Part shown: piece after piece, positions 35,286 to 44,091 of the stretch
How the letters are laid out: the number at the start of each line of letters is the position of its first letter
Numbering within the stretch: the first letter of the stretch is position 1
Origin: Clostridium aestuarii
GTDB taxonomy: Bacteria > Bacillota > Clostridia > Clostridiales > Clostridiaceae
Reading direction: 5' to 3'
Length of the DNA stretch: 64,000 nt
Assembly: GCF_026735135.1 (NCBI RefSeq)
Contig: NZ_JAPQER010000004.1
Span: forward strand, 186,001-250,000
Position numbers and translations under genes: made by a program
Notes under the pieces: generated by a model
The model's input: only the letters and a program-made list of their open reading frames with translations
Told to the model about the DNA's origin: nothing
The model's database searches: none

Positions 35286-38200
35286 TTATTTAAGTTTAAT
35301 CAATAATTCACCAGACTTAACTTGTTGACCTTCCTTTACAATTATAGAATCAACTGTTCCACTAGCTGAAGCAGTAATGTTTGTTTCCATCTTCATTGCT
35401 TCAATTATCATTAAGCTATCATTTTCTTTAACTTCAGAGCCTTCTTTTACAAGAATTTTTAGTACTGTGCCAGGTATACTCGAACCAACTTCAAGTGGAT
35501 CATCTGGGTCAGCTATTTGTATAGCTGAGCTTTGAATAGCTGATGAAGCTCCTTTATCTTGAATTTTAATTTCACGTCTATTACCATCGACTTCAAAAAT
35601 CAATGTTCTAAAACCTTCATTATCTAACTTGGTTATTCTAAGCAGTTTTATAATCAAAGTTTTTCCTTCGAAAATTTCAATTTCGCATGTTTCTCCTTCA
35701 CTTAGTCCGTGGAAGTATATATCACTACCTATTCTGCTAAGATCACCATTTTCTTTAATATATTTTAGGTAATCTTCAAATACATCAGGATATAAAACAT
35801 AGCTTAGTATATCTTGTTTAGTAGGTTCTATATCAAATTTATCTTTAAGTTGTTTTGCTATAGCATCAAAATTTTCTGATGGAAGGAGTTCACCAGGTCT
35901 GCAAGTGATAGGGGCTTCGCCTTTTAAAACAATTTTTTGAAGATCTTCAGGGAAACCACCTTCAGGTTGACCCATCATACCTTTAAAATATGCTACTGAA
36001 GAATCAGGGAAAGCCATATCCTTACCTTTTTCTAGAATGTTTTCTGGTGTTAAATTATTTTGAACCATAAATATTGCAAGGTCACCAACCATTTTAGATG
36101 AAGGAGTTACCTTTACAATATCGCCTACCATTTTATTAACTTTTTTATACGTTTCTTTAACATCATCAAATCTGTGCCCAAGTCCAAAGCTTTCAACTTG
36201 AGGTTTTAAGTTGGAGTACTGTCCTCCGGGTATTTCGTATCTGTAGATTTCAGTAGAACCAGATTTTAACCCAGACTCAAATTGTTCATAAACAGGTCTT
36301 ACTGCAGACCAATAATCTGAAAGCTTTTGAATGCCTTTAACATGAACACCAGTAGCACGTTTAGTATGTTCAAGTGCTGCAACTACAGAGTTTAAAGCAG
36401 GTTGACTTGTTAGTCCAGACATACTGTTAAGTGCTGTATCTACGATATCAACTCCAGCTTCTGCTGCCATTATAACAGTAGCTACTCCATTACCAGTTGT
36501 ATCATGAGTGTGTAAATGTATTGGAATAGATATTTCTTGTTTTAGTGCTTTAATAAGCTTATATGCAGCATAAGGTTTTAATAGAGCTGACATATCTTTT
36601 ATACCTAATATATGGGCACCTGCTTTTTCTAAGTCTTTTGCTTTACGTACATAATAATCTAAAGAGTACTTATCTTTTCCTTCATTTAATATATCACCAG
36701 TGTAACAAATACAAGCTTCTGCTATCTTGTTATTTTTAAGAACCTGATCAATTGCTACTTCCATACCTTTTATCCAGTTAAGGGAGTCGAATATTCTAAA
36801 TACGTCAATACCAGATGCAGAAGCTTCATTGATTAATTCTCTTATCACATTATCAGGATAATTCTTATATCCAACACCATTAGAACCTCTTATTAGCATT
36901 TGGAATAATACATTAGGAATTCTTTTCCTAAGTTCTTTAAGACGAACCCAAGGAGATTCTTTTAAAAATCTATAAGCTACATCAAAAGTTGCTCCACCCC
37001 ACATTTCAAGTGAGAATAAATCTTTCCCAAGTGCAGATGTGCTTTTGGCGATTTTAACCATATCTATAGTTCTCATTCTTGTTGCCATTAGAGATTGATG
37101 AGCATCTCGCATTGTAGTATCTGTAAGAAGTAATTTTTCTTGGGAGTTTATCCATTTAACTAAACCTTCGGGACCATGTTCATCTAATATTTGTTTTGTT
37201 CCGCTTAAATCTTTAGTGATATTTGCTTTTGGAACAACAGGAACATCAAAATCTTTCTTGATTCCTCTAGTTTCGTTTATTACTTTTTCCCCAATAAATT
37301 TAAGAACACTATATTCTGTATCTGCTTTTGAAGTTATATTAAATAACTCAGTGTGTTCATTAATAAAACCTGTAGTACATTCACCTTTTGCAAAAATTGG
37401 ATTATTTAATACGTTTATTAAAAAGTCAACATTAGTTTTAACACCAGAAAGTTGTAATTCTTTTAAAGAACGTAAAGATTTTCTAATAGCATCTTTAAAT
37501 GTTCTTGACCATGAAGTAGTTTTAAATAATAAGCTATCATAATAAGGCGTGATTTCAGCACCTGTAAATCCATTACCACCATCAAGTCTTATTCCGTATC
37601 CAGAACCTGTTCTGTATAAATCAATTTTTCCTGTATCAGGAGCAAAATTATTTGAAGGATCTTCAGTTGTTACTCTGCATTGAATAGAATATCCTCTTGG
37701 CTTAATATCATCTTGAGATGATATACCTATTTCATCAGAATTTAACGGGTATCCTTGAGCAACTAGAATTTGACTTTGAACAATATCTACACCAGTAATC
37801 ATTTCAGTTACTGTATGTTCAACTTGAATTCTAGGATTCATTTCTATAAAGTAGTGATTTCCATGTGCATCCACTAAAAACTCTAGAGTACCTGCACTTC
37901 GATAATTTACAGATTTAGCAAGTTTTAACGCATCAGCACAAATTTGCTCTCTTTTTTCCGTTGGTAATGCAAGTGCAGGAGTGAATTCTATTACCTTTTG
38001 ATGACGTCTTTGTACAGAACAATCTCTTTCGTGAAGATGAACTATATTATTGTGTTTATCACCAAGAATTTGTACTTCTATGTGTTTAGGCTTTTCCAAA
38101 TATTTCTCTACAAAAATATCATCTATTCCAAAGGCTTTCTTAGCTTCACTTTTAGCGCTTCTAAAGGCTGGTAGTAATTCATCTTTTGTTCTAACTATTC

Positions 38201-38717
38201 TCATTCCACGTCCACCGCCTCCGGCAGCGGCTTTTAACATAATAGGATATCCACACATATCTGCAAATGTTATTGCTTCTTCTTCAGAATTAACAGGTTT
38301 TTCAACTCCAGGAATAGTTGGCACATTAACGCTTTGGGCAACAAGTTTTGATTTTATTTTATCACCCATTTTTTCCATCATATCTGAAGTAGGTCCTATA
38401 AATTCTATACCAGCTTCAGCACATTTTCTAGCAAATTCAGGGTTTTCAGATAAAAAACCGTATCCAGGGTGAATTGCATCTACACCTTTCTTTAAAGCTA
38501 GGCTTATTATTTGGTCAATATTTAAATAGGCTTGTATAGGACCTTGATTTTTACCTATTAGATAAGCTTCGTCTGCTTTAGTTCTGAATAAAGAGCATTT
38601 ATCTTCTTCAGAATATATGGCAACCGTTCTAATACCTAATTCATTACAAGCTCTAAATATTCTTATTGCAATTTCTCCTCGATTTGCTACTAAAATTCTT
38701 TTGAATTTTTTAATCAA
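35286..38717 (-). CDS. pyc: Pyruvate carboxylase
   Basis: Biotin enzyme making oxaloacetate from pyruvate, replenishing the TCA intermediates. About 1143 aa, full length. Biotin carboxylase (about 1-450) has KRILVANRGEIAIRIFRACNE and AAAGGGGRGMRIV. The carboxyltransferase TIM barrel (about 530-830) has TTMRDAHQSLMATRMRT. The C-terminal biotin carrier has the biotinylated Lys in EAMKMETN. TTG 38717 is preferred, with AAAGGGGTGG five nt upstream; an in-frame GTG at 38726 overlaps that site. Confidence 0.96.
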   Translation of the reverse strand: MIKKFKRILVANRGEIAIRIFRACNELGIRTVAIYSEEDKCSLFRTKADEAYLIGKNQGPIQAYLNIDQIISLALKKGVDAIHPGYGFLSENPEFARKCAEAGIEFIGPTSDMMEKMGDKIKSKLVAQSVNVPTIPGVEKPVNSEEEAITFADMCGYPIMLKAAAGGGGRGMRIVRTKDELLPAFRSAKSEAKKAFGIDDIFVEKYLEKPKHIEVQILGDKHNNIVHLHERDCSVQRRHQKVIEFTPALALPTEKREQICADALKLAKSVNYRSAGTLEFLVDAHGNHYFIEMNPRIQVEHTVTEMITGVDIVQSQILVAQGYPLNSDEIGISSQDDIKPRGYSIQCRVTTEDPSNNFAPDTGKIDLYRTGSGYGIRLDGGNGFTGAEITPYYDSLLFKTTSWSRTFKDAIRKSLRSLKELQLSGVKTNVDFLINVLNNPIFAKGECTTGFINEHTELFNITSKADTEYSVLKFIGEKVINETRGIKKDFDVPVVPKANITKDLSGTKQILDEHGPEGLVKWINSQEKLLLTDTTMRDAHQSLMATRMRTIDMVKIAKSTSALGKDLFSLEMWGGATFDVAYRFLKESPWVRLKELRKRIPNVLFQMLIRGSNGVGYKNYPDNVIRELINEASASGIDVFRIFDSLNWIKGMEVAIDQVLKNNKIAEACICYTGDILNEGKDKYSLDYYVRKAKDLEKAGAHILGIKDMSALLKPYAAYKLIKALKQEISIPIHLHTHDTTGNGVATVIMAAEAGVDIVDTALNSMSGLTSQPALNSVVAALEHTKRATGVHVKGIQKLSDYWSAVRPVYEQFESGLKSGSTEIYRYEIPGGQYSNLKPQVESFGLGHRFDDVKETYKKVNKMVGDIVKVTPSSKMVGDLAIFMVQNNLTPENILEKGKDMAFPDSSVAYFKGMMGQPEGGFPEDLQKIVLKGEAPITCRPGELLPSENFDAIAKQLKDKFDIEPTKQDILSYVLYPDVFEDYLKYIKENGDLSRIGSDIYFHGLSEGETCEIEIFEGKTLIIKLLRITKLDNEGFRTLIFEVDGNRREIKIQDKGASSAIQSSAIQIADPDDPLEVGSSIPGTVLKILVKEGSEVKENDSLMIIEAMKMETNITASASGTVDSIIVKEGQQVKSGELLIKLK

Positions 38718-38755
38718 TTGTTCCACCCCTTTTTATTATATGGAAAATATATTAT

Positions 38756-38785
38756 ATAATATGTTGCAATAATTTAAAAGTTCAA
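38756..38785 (-). promoter_or_regulatory. Candidate promoter of pyc
   Basis: Minus strand TTGAAC (38780-38785), 18-nt spacer and TATTAT (38756-38761). Confidence 0.4.
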
Positions 38786-38962
38786 TATTCAAAAACAATA
38801 ATAATACTATTATATCTGAGTTGAAAGATTATTTCAATTGAATTTTTTGAACGCTAAACTTGCAAAAGTCAAAAAACTTATGTGAAATTGTTTACATATA
38901 ATTTAAAGATATTCACAGCTAGTTTTAGGCAATTTAATTATGGACTTAAATTATAGAACAAA

Positions 38963-38998
38963 AGAACACATATATAGATTTCATCTATAGTGTGTTCT
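38963..38998 (-). terminator. Terminator of the glutamine synthetase gene
   Basis: AGAACACA and TATAGAT arms pair with ATCTATA and TGTGTTCT around loop TTC with a small mismatch. TTTTGTTCT follows on the minus strand. The rest of the 38718-39026 gap holds only the pyc promoter region. Confidence 0.6.
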
Positions 38999-39026
38999 AA
39001 AGTTACTACAATATTTCGGTAATTTA

Positions 39027-40925
39027 TTAAATGTCTAGTAAATTTTTCTTGTAATTTATATATAGTTCTCTTAATTCATTCATTTTAGTATCCATTTCAA
39101 CTTGAAGTCTAGAAACAGTTTCATAATCTTTGATATCTACAGCTTCATGTATTTTTGTGAATAAGGATTTATTTGAATAAGAATCCTTCATTAAATAATA
39201 TCTTAATTTATTTACATGTTCCCATCTAGTAACATCAACATCAAAAGATTTTTCAATGCTGTGAAGCATTTTATAACTTCTTATTTCTTCACAATAATTA
39301 GGAATTATTCTAGCAATAATTTCTGTTATCCATCTTCGTTCAACTCCAGTTGCATAACTAGATATTATTTTATCTGTAAATATATTCCCAGCTTTAAGAG
39401 CTTTAAGTTTTTCAGGGTAGTTATTTATTGAAGTAAGATTTTCGTATACTGTTGCAGGTGCTTTCCCAAATAATTTATTTCTTTCTTCTTCAGTATAATC
39501 TTCAAATACATCTTCTTCACTTCTATATGATCTATCTTTTTCAAGATAATCAGTTTCAATACCAGAATCCTTTGAAAGTTCAGCTAGTAAATTATCTTCC
39601 GTTTTATTGTTAGTTATTGCATAAGATATACCATCCATAGATGCCATGAATAATGTAGCTAATACAAGATAAGTGTTTGTATGAGGATTTGGCGCTCTAA
39701 GTTCAAATCTTGTAGCTAAAGGTGCTTCATTATCACGTATAACACCTAATAATATAGTTCTATTTCTTGAAGGAATATCTACAGAATGACCTATAGAGGT
39801 AACTATACATATAGGAGCTTCGAAACCAGGTTTTAATCTTCTAAACGAATCATTAGTTGCAGATACAAATGGGTTTATAACTTCATAATTTTTCAATACC
39901 CCCATTACTGAAGCATATCCAAATACGCTTAAGAAATGTTCTTTTGTAGGTGCAAATAGATTAATTCTTTTTCCATTCTTTAATTTTAGAGCTATGCTTA
40001 AATGAGTATGTTCTCCACTTCCGGCTACTCCATCAATAGGTTTAGCGAGAAAGTTAACATCTAATCCATGTCTCCTGAAAGTTTCTCTTGTTAATATTCT
40101 AGCAAAAATTTCATTATCACCAGCTTGTATTGCATCTGCATACTTCCAATCTATTTCAAGCTGTTCCATTATATGAGTTAAATTACCATCTTTACTAAGA
40201 GTAGCTTTTACTCCACCAACTTCTTTATGACCCATTTCAGGTTCTAATCCGTACTTATCCATTAGAACCATTAATTCTTCAAGTGCAGTTCTCACACAAC
40301 CTTTAGTTCTTGTCCAGTATTGTTCTTGAAGTACTTGAGAAGTTGAAAGTTCTTCTGTGTGAGCTTTTTCTTGAGGGGTTTTTACCCAAAATTCAAGTTC
40401 TGTTGCAGAAGTGGCTTCTATATCATCTATGTCATCTACTGTTATTTTATAAGGAGCTAATAATTCAGGATAGTTCTTGAAGAATTTTAATAAACTTTCT
40501 TTCATATAATCTATTGATGCTTTAAGTATATGTCTTGAATCAATAGCTTTACCTTCGTAAATTAGAAAACAAGGAATTCTAAGTGTTCCGATAGGTTTTC
40601 CAGTTTTTTCATCAATATTTTCATAATTGTAATCAATAAACCAATTAACTTCAGTATCTGCAAGCATATCTACTTTTGCATTGTTTAATGTAGCTATTCC
40701 AGGAAAAACTACAGATGAACCATCAGTTTGAACAGCACCTTTTAAAAAACCATTTATATCATCTAAAAATATTTTAATAGGTATTTTTTCATCTGTATCA
40801 TTTCCAGATAAATCAATACCAACAAGAGATACAAATTTAATCTCAGTGTGTGAAGTTAGTAGTTCTTTAAGGCATTCCTCAGAGTGATGATTTTTAGGAA
40901 TTGTATAAACTAAATTTTTCAACAT
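39027..40925 (-). CDS. Glutamine synthetase, long form
   Basis: ATP-dependent ammonia assimilation enzyme family (EC 6.3.1.2), 632 aa, much longer than the usual 440-470 aa GlnA and shorter than 700-aa GSIII. The catalytic core is recognisable: ATELEFWV, DGVAGSGEHTHLSIAL, NPFVSATNDSFRRLKPGFEAP and PLATRFELRAPNPHTNTYL. The extra length is a C-terminal helical region (about 470-632). It has its own promoter and is not near other nitrogen genes. Use as a true glutamine synthetase is likely but not proven. Confidence 0.85.
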   Translation of the reverse strand: MLKNLVYTIPKNHHSEECLKELLTSHTEIKFVSLVGIDLSGNDTDEKIPIKIFLDDINGFLKGAVQTDGSSVVFPGIATLNNAKVDMLADTEVNWFIDYNYENIDEKTGKPIGTLRIPCFLIYEGKAIDSRHILKASIDYMKESLLKFFKNYPELLAPYKITVDDIDDIEATSATELEFWVKTPQEKAHTEELSTSQVLQEQYWTRTKGCVRTALEELMVLMDKYGLEPEMGHKEVGGVKATLSKDGNLTHIMEQLEIDWKYADAIQAGDNEIFARILTRETFRRHGLDVNFLAKPIDGVAGSGEHTHLSIALKLKNGKRINLFAPTKEHFLSVFGYASVMGVLKNYEVINPFVSATNDSFRRLKPGFEAPICIVTSIGHSVDIPSRNRTILLGVIRDNEAPLATRFELRAPNPHTNTYLVLATLFMASMDGISYAITNNKTEDNLLAELSKDSGIETDYLEKDRSYRSEEDVFEDYTEEERNKLFGKAPATVYENLTSINNYPEKLKALKAGNIFTDKIISSYATGVERRWITEIIARIIPNYCEEIRSYKMLHSIEKSFDVDVTRWEHVNKLRYYLMKDSYSNKSLFTKIHEAVDIKDYETVSRLQVEMDTKMNELRELYINYKKNLLDI

Positions 40926-41016
40926 ATTATTCCTCCTAGTTAATAAAATAGTATTAAAGTTATTATTTTTTTGTATTTGTCATTTTGAACCGCATCGTTT
41001 TGAGAATTATATAAAA

Positions 41017-41045
41017 ATTCTATTATAAAATTAATAAATTGTCAA
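41017..41045 (-). promoter_or_regulatory. Promoter of the glutamine synthetase gene
   Basis: Minus strand TTGACA (41040-41045), 17-nt spacer and TAGAAT (41017-41022). The rest of the 40926-41245 spacer is AT-rich, and I see no other gene or repeat in it. Confidence 0.65.
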
Positions 41046-41245
41046 TTAAATAATTTGAATAATATAAAAAATATAAATGAAAAGGTTTAAATAACAATTT
41101 AATTAAGATATTTTTACAGGTGGAATAAAAAAAGGTTGTGAAGTATAATTTATATTGATAAAAAATCCAATTTATAATGATAAATAGTAAAAATTATTTT
41201 GTATTATTATATACCGGTTAAATAATTATGATACTGTATAAGATT

Positions 41246-41294
41246 GGAGGTGAAACTGATTTATAGTAAATATACTATAAATCAGCGTAATATG
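41246..41294 (+). promoter_or_regulatory. Hairpin-bridged ribosome binding site of murI
   Basis: A strong GGAGGTGA (41246-41253) lies 38 nt before the murI ATG (41292). The gap is a perfect 13-bp hairpin: CTGATTTATAGTA (41256-41268) and TACTATAAATCAG (41273-41285) around AATA. Folding leaves 2 + 6 = 8 nt between Shine-Dalgarno and ATG, the optimal spacing. Confidence 0.65.
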
Positions 41295-42065
41295 AATATT
41301 AAAGATAAACCAATAGGTTTTTTTGATTCAGGAGTAGGAGGATTAAGTGTTTTAAAAGAGGCTGTAAAAGTGCTTCCAAATGAAGATTTTATTTATTTTG
41401 GAGATTCTAAAAATGCTCCTTATGGTGTTAAAAATGTTGATGAAATAAAAAAATTAACTTTTGACGCTGTAGAGTTTTTAGTAAGACATAATGTAAAGGC
41501 TATTGTAATTGCTTGCAATACAGCAACAAGTGCAGCTATTATAGATCTGAGAAAAACATATATCAATATACCTATTATAGGAATAGAGCCAGCATTGAAA
41601 CCAGCTGTTGAATTAAATAAAGAAGGTAAAATTATTATTATGGCAACGCCAACGACTTTATGTGAAAAAAAATTTTTTAAGCTTATGAATAAATATAAAT
41701 CTATATCAGATATAATACCACTTCCTTGTCCAGGACTTGTAGAATTTATAGAAGAGGGTACATTAGAAGGTGAAGAAATAGATGGGTTTTTGGAAAAAAG
41801 ATTTTTTAGTTTAAAAGATGAAAAGATAGCATCAATAGTTTTAGGCTGTACACATTATCCTTTTGTAAAAAAGGAGTTATCAAAAATATTAGGTCAAGAT
41901 ATTAGTATCATAGATGGAAGTAGAGGTACAGCAGTACAACTAAAGAGAAAGCTTATAAGCAATAAGTTTATTAGCTCTAAAACAAAAAAAGGAGAGATCA
42001 AAATATTTAATTCTTTAAAAGATAACAATATTATTGATTTATCTTTTAGATTGTTAAATAGCTAA
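41292..42065 (+). CDS. murI: Glutamate racemase
   Basis: Converts L- to D-glutamate for peptidoglycan precursors; 257 aa from ATG 41292, the normal size. Family motifs are IGFFDSGVGGLSVLKEA, the first catalytic Cys in IACNTATSAA and the second in VLGCTHYPF. Reading from the in-frame TTG at 41244 would add 16 residues unlike other racemases and would translate through the hairpin at 41256-41285. Initiation at 41292 therefore depends on the bridged Shine-Dalgarno described there. Monocistronic. Confidence 0.95.
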   Translation: MNIKDKPIGFFDSGVGGLSVLKEAVKVLPNEDFIYFGDSKNAPYGVKNVDEIKKLTFDAVEFLVRHNVKAIVIACNTATSAAIIDLRKTYINIPIIGIEPALKPAVELNKEGKIIIMATPTTLCEKKFFKLMNKYKSISDIIPLPCPGLVEFIEEGTLEGEEIDGFLEKRFFSLKDEKIASIVLGCTHYPFVKKELSKILGQDISIIDGSRGTAVQLKRKLISNKFISSKTKKGEIKIFNSLKDNNIIDLSFRLLNS

Positions 42066-42070
42066 TTAAG

Positions 42071-42090
42071 AAAAGTGCAAAGCATTTTTT
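42071..42090 (+). terminator. Terminator of murI, AAAAGTGC hairpin type
   Basis: AAAAGTGC, loop AAA, GCATTTTT with one G-U pair and a T tail. Confidence 0.75.
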
Positions 42091-42177
42091 ATCACCTTAG
42101 ACAAGCTATTGAATAGACTAATAATATAGGATACACAAACATAAAGGCATACAAAACAATAGAAATAAGGTGATAAT

Positions 42178-42648
42178 GTGAAGGTGTTTGTTACAAAAAG
42201 AAAAGACACGGATGAAGTTAAAAATGAACTAGTGGAAAAAGTAGATTTTATTAAAATTTGTAAAAATGAAAAGTTTAATTGTATAACTATAAAAAATCCT
42301 GAGGATAGTAATACTATCTGTATGTTAAGAGGTATGGAAATAACAAGTGAAGAAAAAGACAATAAATTACGATTAATACAAGGTGAAGATGAATTTTATA
42401 GAGGTGAAATTGAAAGCAGTAAAGAATATAAAATAGGAATTTTTAATGTTAAAAGTGAATTACAGATTTATAATAATAATAGAAATATTGAACTTACAAG
42501 AAATACTTTACTAAGAAATCAAAAATGTAATGTTTTAAATGACTTAGAGTTAATAATACTTCCTAAAGGATGTATATATATTAAATTGGATGAAGAAGTG
42601 TGTGATTTTAATATAAAAATAAATTGGACTAGCGAGGAAATTGCATGA
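42178..42648 (+). CDS. Hypothetical protein
   Basis: A 156-aa protein I do not recognise. It is hydrophilic, with no signal peptide or membrane segment. It is rich in N, E and K with a predicted mixed beta structure (alternating hydrophobic strands such as FNCITI, LELIILPKGCIYIKL, FNIKINW). GTG 42178 has AAGGTGAT three nt upstream. It lies between murI and ppiB and ends at a strong hairpin; nothing in the context suggests a role. Confidence 0.7.
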   Translation: MKVFVTKRKDTDEVKNELVEKVDFIKICKNEKFNCITIKNPEDSNTICMLRGMEITSEEKDNKLRLIQGEDEFYRGEIESSKEYKIGIFNVKSELQIYNNNRNIELTRNTLLRNQKCNVLNDLELIILPKGCIYIKLDEEVCDFNIKINWTSEEIA

Positions 42649-42680
42649 TTTAAGAATATTGCGACGCAATATTCTTAAAT
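42648..42680. terminator. AATATTGC-type hairpin after the hypothetical gene
   Basis: Perfect 15-bp stem ATTTAAGAATATTGC / GCAATATTCTTAAAT with loop GAC, overlapping the stop codon region. It is the best-preserved member of the family and would terminate in both directions. Confidence 0.75.
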
Positions 42681-42754
42681 TATGGTATAATTTAGAGTAA
42701 TATGATAAATAATCTAAACATAGGATTTATCTAGATATGAAAGGAGAACGTTTT

Positions 42755-43270
42755 ATGAATCCAATAGTTACTATTAAAATGCAAAATGGTGATGTTATAA
42801 AAGCTGAATTGTATCCAGAAATAGCACCTAATACAGTAAACAATTTTATTAATCTTATAAAAAAAGGTTTTTATGATGGGGTTATATTTCACAGAGTAAT
42901 TCCAGGTTTTATGATTCAAGGAGGAGATCCTCAAGGTACTGGTATGGGTGGTCCAGGTTATTCGATAAAAGGTGAATTTACTGCAAATGGTTTTAAAAAT
43001 GATTTAAAGCATGATAGAGGAGTATTATCCATGGCAAGAACTATGAATCCTAATTCTGCTGGAAGTCAGATTTTTATTATGACAGAAAACTCTCCTCATT
43101 TAGATGGACAATATGCTTCTTTTGGAAAAGTTACAGAAGGAATGGAAGCTGTTGACAAGATAGTTAACCAAAAGAAAGACTATAGTGATAGACCATATGA
43201 AGATCAGGTTATGGAAAGCGTAACTATTGACACTTTTGGAGTAGAATATGCTGATCCAGAAAGAGTATAA
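42755..43270 (+). CDS. ppiB: Peptidyl-prolyl cis-trans isomerase, cyclophilin type
   Basis: Cytoplasmic protein-folding catalyst, 171 aa. The cyclophilin core is clear: TVNNFINLIKKGFYDGVIFHRVIPGFMIQGGDPQGTGMGGPGY, with catalytic Arg in FHRV, then ILSMART-like LSMARTMNPNSAGSQIFIM. ATG 42755 has AAAGGAGAA upstream; the in-frame ATG at 42737 precedes that site. Monocistronic with a clear terminator. Confidence 0.95.
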   Translation: MNPIVTIKMQNGDVIKAELYPEIAPNTVNNFINLIKKGFYDGVIFHRVIPGFMIQGGDPQGTGMGGPGYSIKGEFTANGFKNDLKHDRGVLSMARTMNPNSAGSQIFIMTENSPHLDGQYASFGKVTEGMEAVDKIVNQKKDYSDRPYEDQVMESVTIDTFGVEYADPERV

Positions 43271-43301
43271 AAAAAGATGCTGATAGTCAGCATCTTTTTT
43301 T
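43269..43301 (+). terminator. Terminator of ppiB
   Basis: Perfect 15-bp stem around GATGCTGA/TCAGCATC, loop TAG, flanked by A and T runs. Confidence 0.9.
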
Positions 43302-43389
43302 GTTAATGAAAGTCATAGAAAAAATATCAGTTTTATATTAAAATAGTATATTAAAGAAATTAAAAACTATTTATTGGAGGAAGATAGAA

Positions 43390-44058
43390 ATGAGTAGAAT
43401 TGGAGATAAAATAAAGCAAGCTAGATTAAGTTCTAAAATGAATGAAAAACAGTTAGCTAAAAAAATAGGTGTTTCTGAAAGATTTGTAAAAGATGTTGAG
43501 ATGGGAAGAAAAGTTATAAATGAAAATTTAATTAAAAAAATTTCAAAGATTTTAGGTAAAGATCTAAATGATATAACTATGTCTTTTGAAGAACAAATAT
43601 TTGAAGAAGAAAAGCAGAACAAATCACAAAAGAAACAAACAATTGAAAAGGTTAAAGATGTTTGGAACGATGCTTTTGGAGCTATTTTAAAAACAGTGCC
43701 TATTTATGGGTATGATATGAGTAAAACTTTAAGTACAAGAAAAATGCCTATTATAGATAATAAAGTAGAAGGCTATGGAAAAGAAAAAGTTTTGTTTTTA
43801 CAAATACAAGACGATGAGATGATAGGATTTAGAATGTCAAAAGGGGATATAGCATTTGGTCATATAACCCACGAAGTTGAAAATAATGCAATTTGTCTTA
43901 TTGAAAGCAAAGGAGAAAGAGTCATAAGACAAGTAAAAAGATTGGATAATAGTAAATTATTACTTATAAGTAATAGAGGAAGCTTAAGAACTGAAACTGT
44001 TGGAATTAAAGATATAAAAGTATTAGTTAGGATTGATAAAATAGAGATAAAATTATAA
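43390..44058 (+). CDS. XRE-family regulator with S24-like C-terminal domain
   Basis: A 222-aa DNA-binding protein. The N-terminal helix-turn-helix (about 3-58) reads IKQARLSSKMNEKQLAKKIGVSERFVKDVEMGRK. The C-terminal part resembles the beta-rich LexA/S24 fold (VLFLQIQDDEMIGFRMSKGDIAFGH), but the catalytic serine is not present, since DDEM replaces GDSM. It probably senses a ligand or oligomerises rather than cleaving itself. Its gene lies 33 nt before the binding-protein/HD-GYP pair and may regulate or be co-transcribed with it. Confidence 0.82.
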   Translation: MSRIGDKIKQARLSSKMNEKQLAKKIGVSERFVKDVEMGRKVINENLIKKISKILGKDLNDITMSFEEQIFEEEKQNKSQKKQTIEKVKDVWNDAFGAILKTVPIYGYDMSKTLSTRKMPIIDNKVEGYGKEKVLFLQIQDDEMIGFRMSKGDIAFGHITHEVENNAICLIESKGERVIRQVKRLDNSKLLLISNRGSLRTETVGIKDIKVLVRIDKIEIKL

Positions 44059-44091
44059 GTTTTAAACAAATGAAGGTGTGATAGAAAACAA

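Noticed and set aside
43801..43900. LexA-like self-cleaving repressor
   Set aside because: The C-terminal fold looks S24-like, but the catalytic Ser motif is replaced (DDEM), so self-cleavage is not supported.
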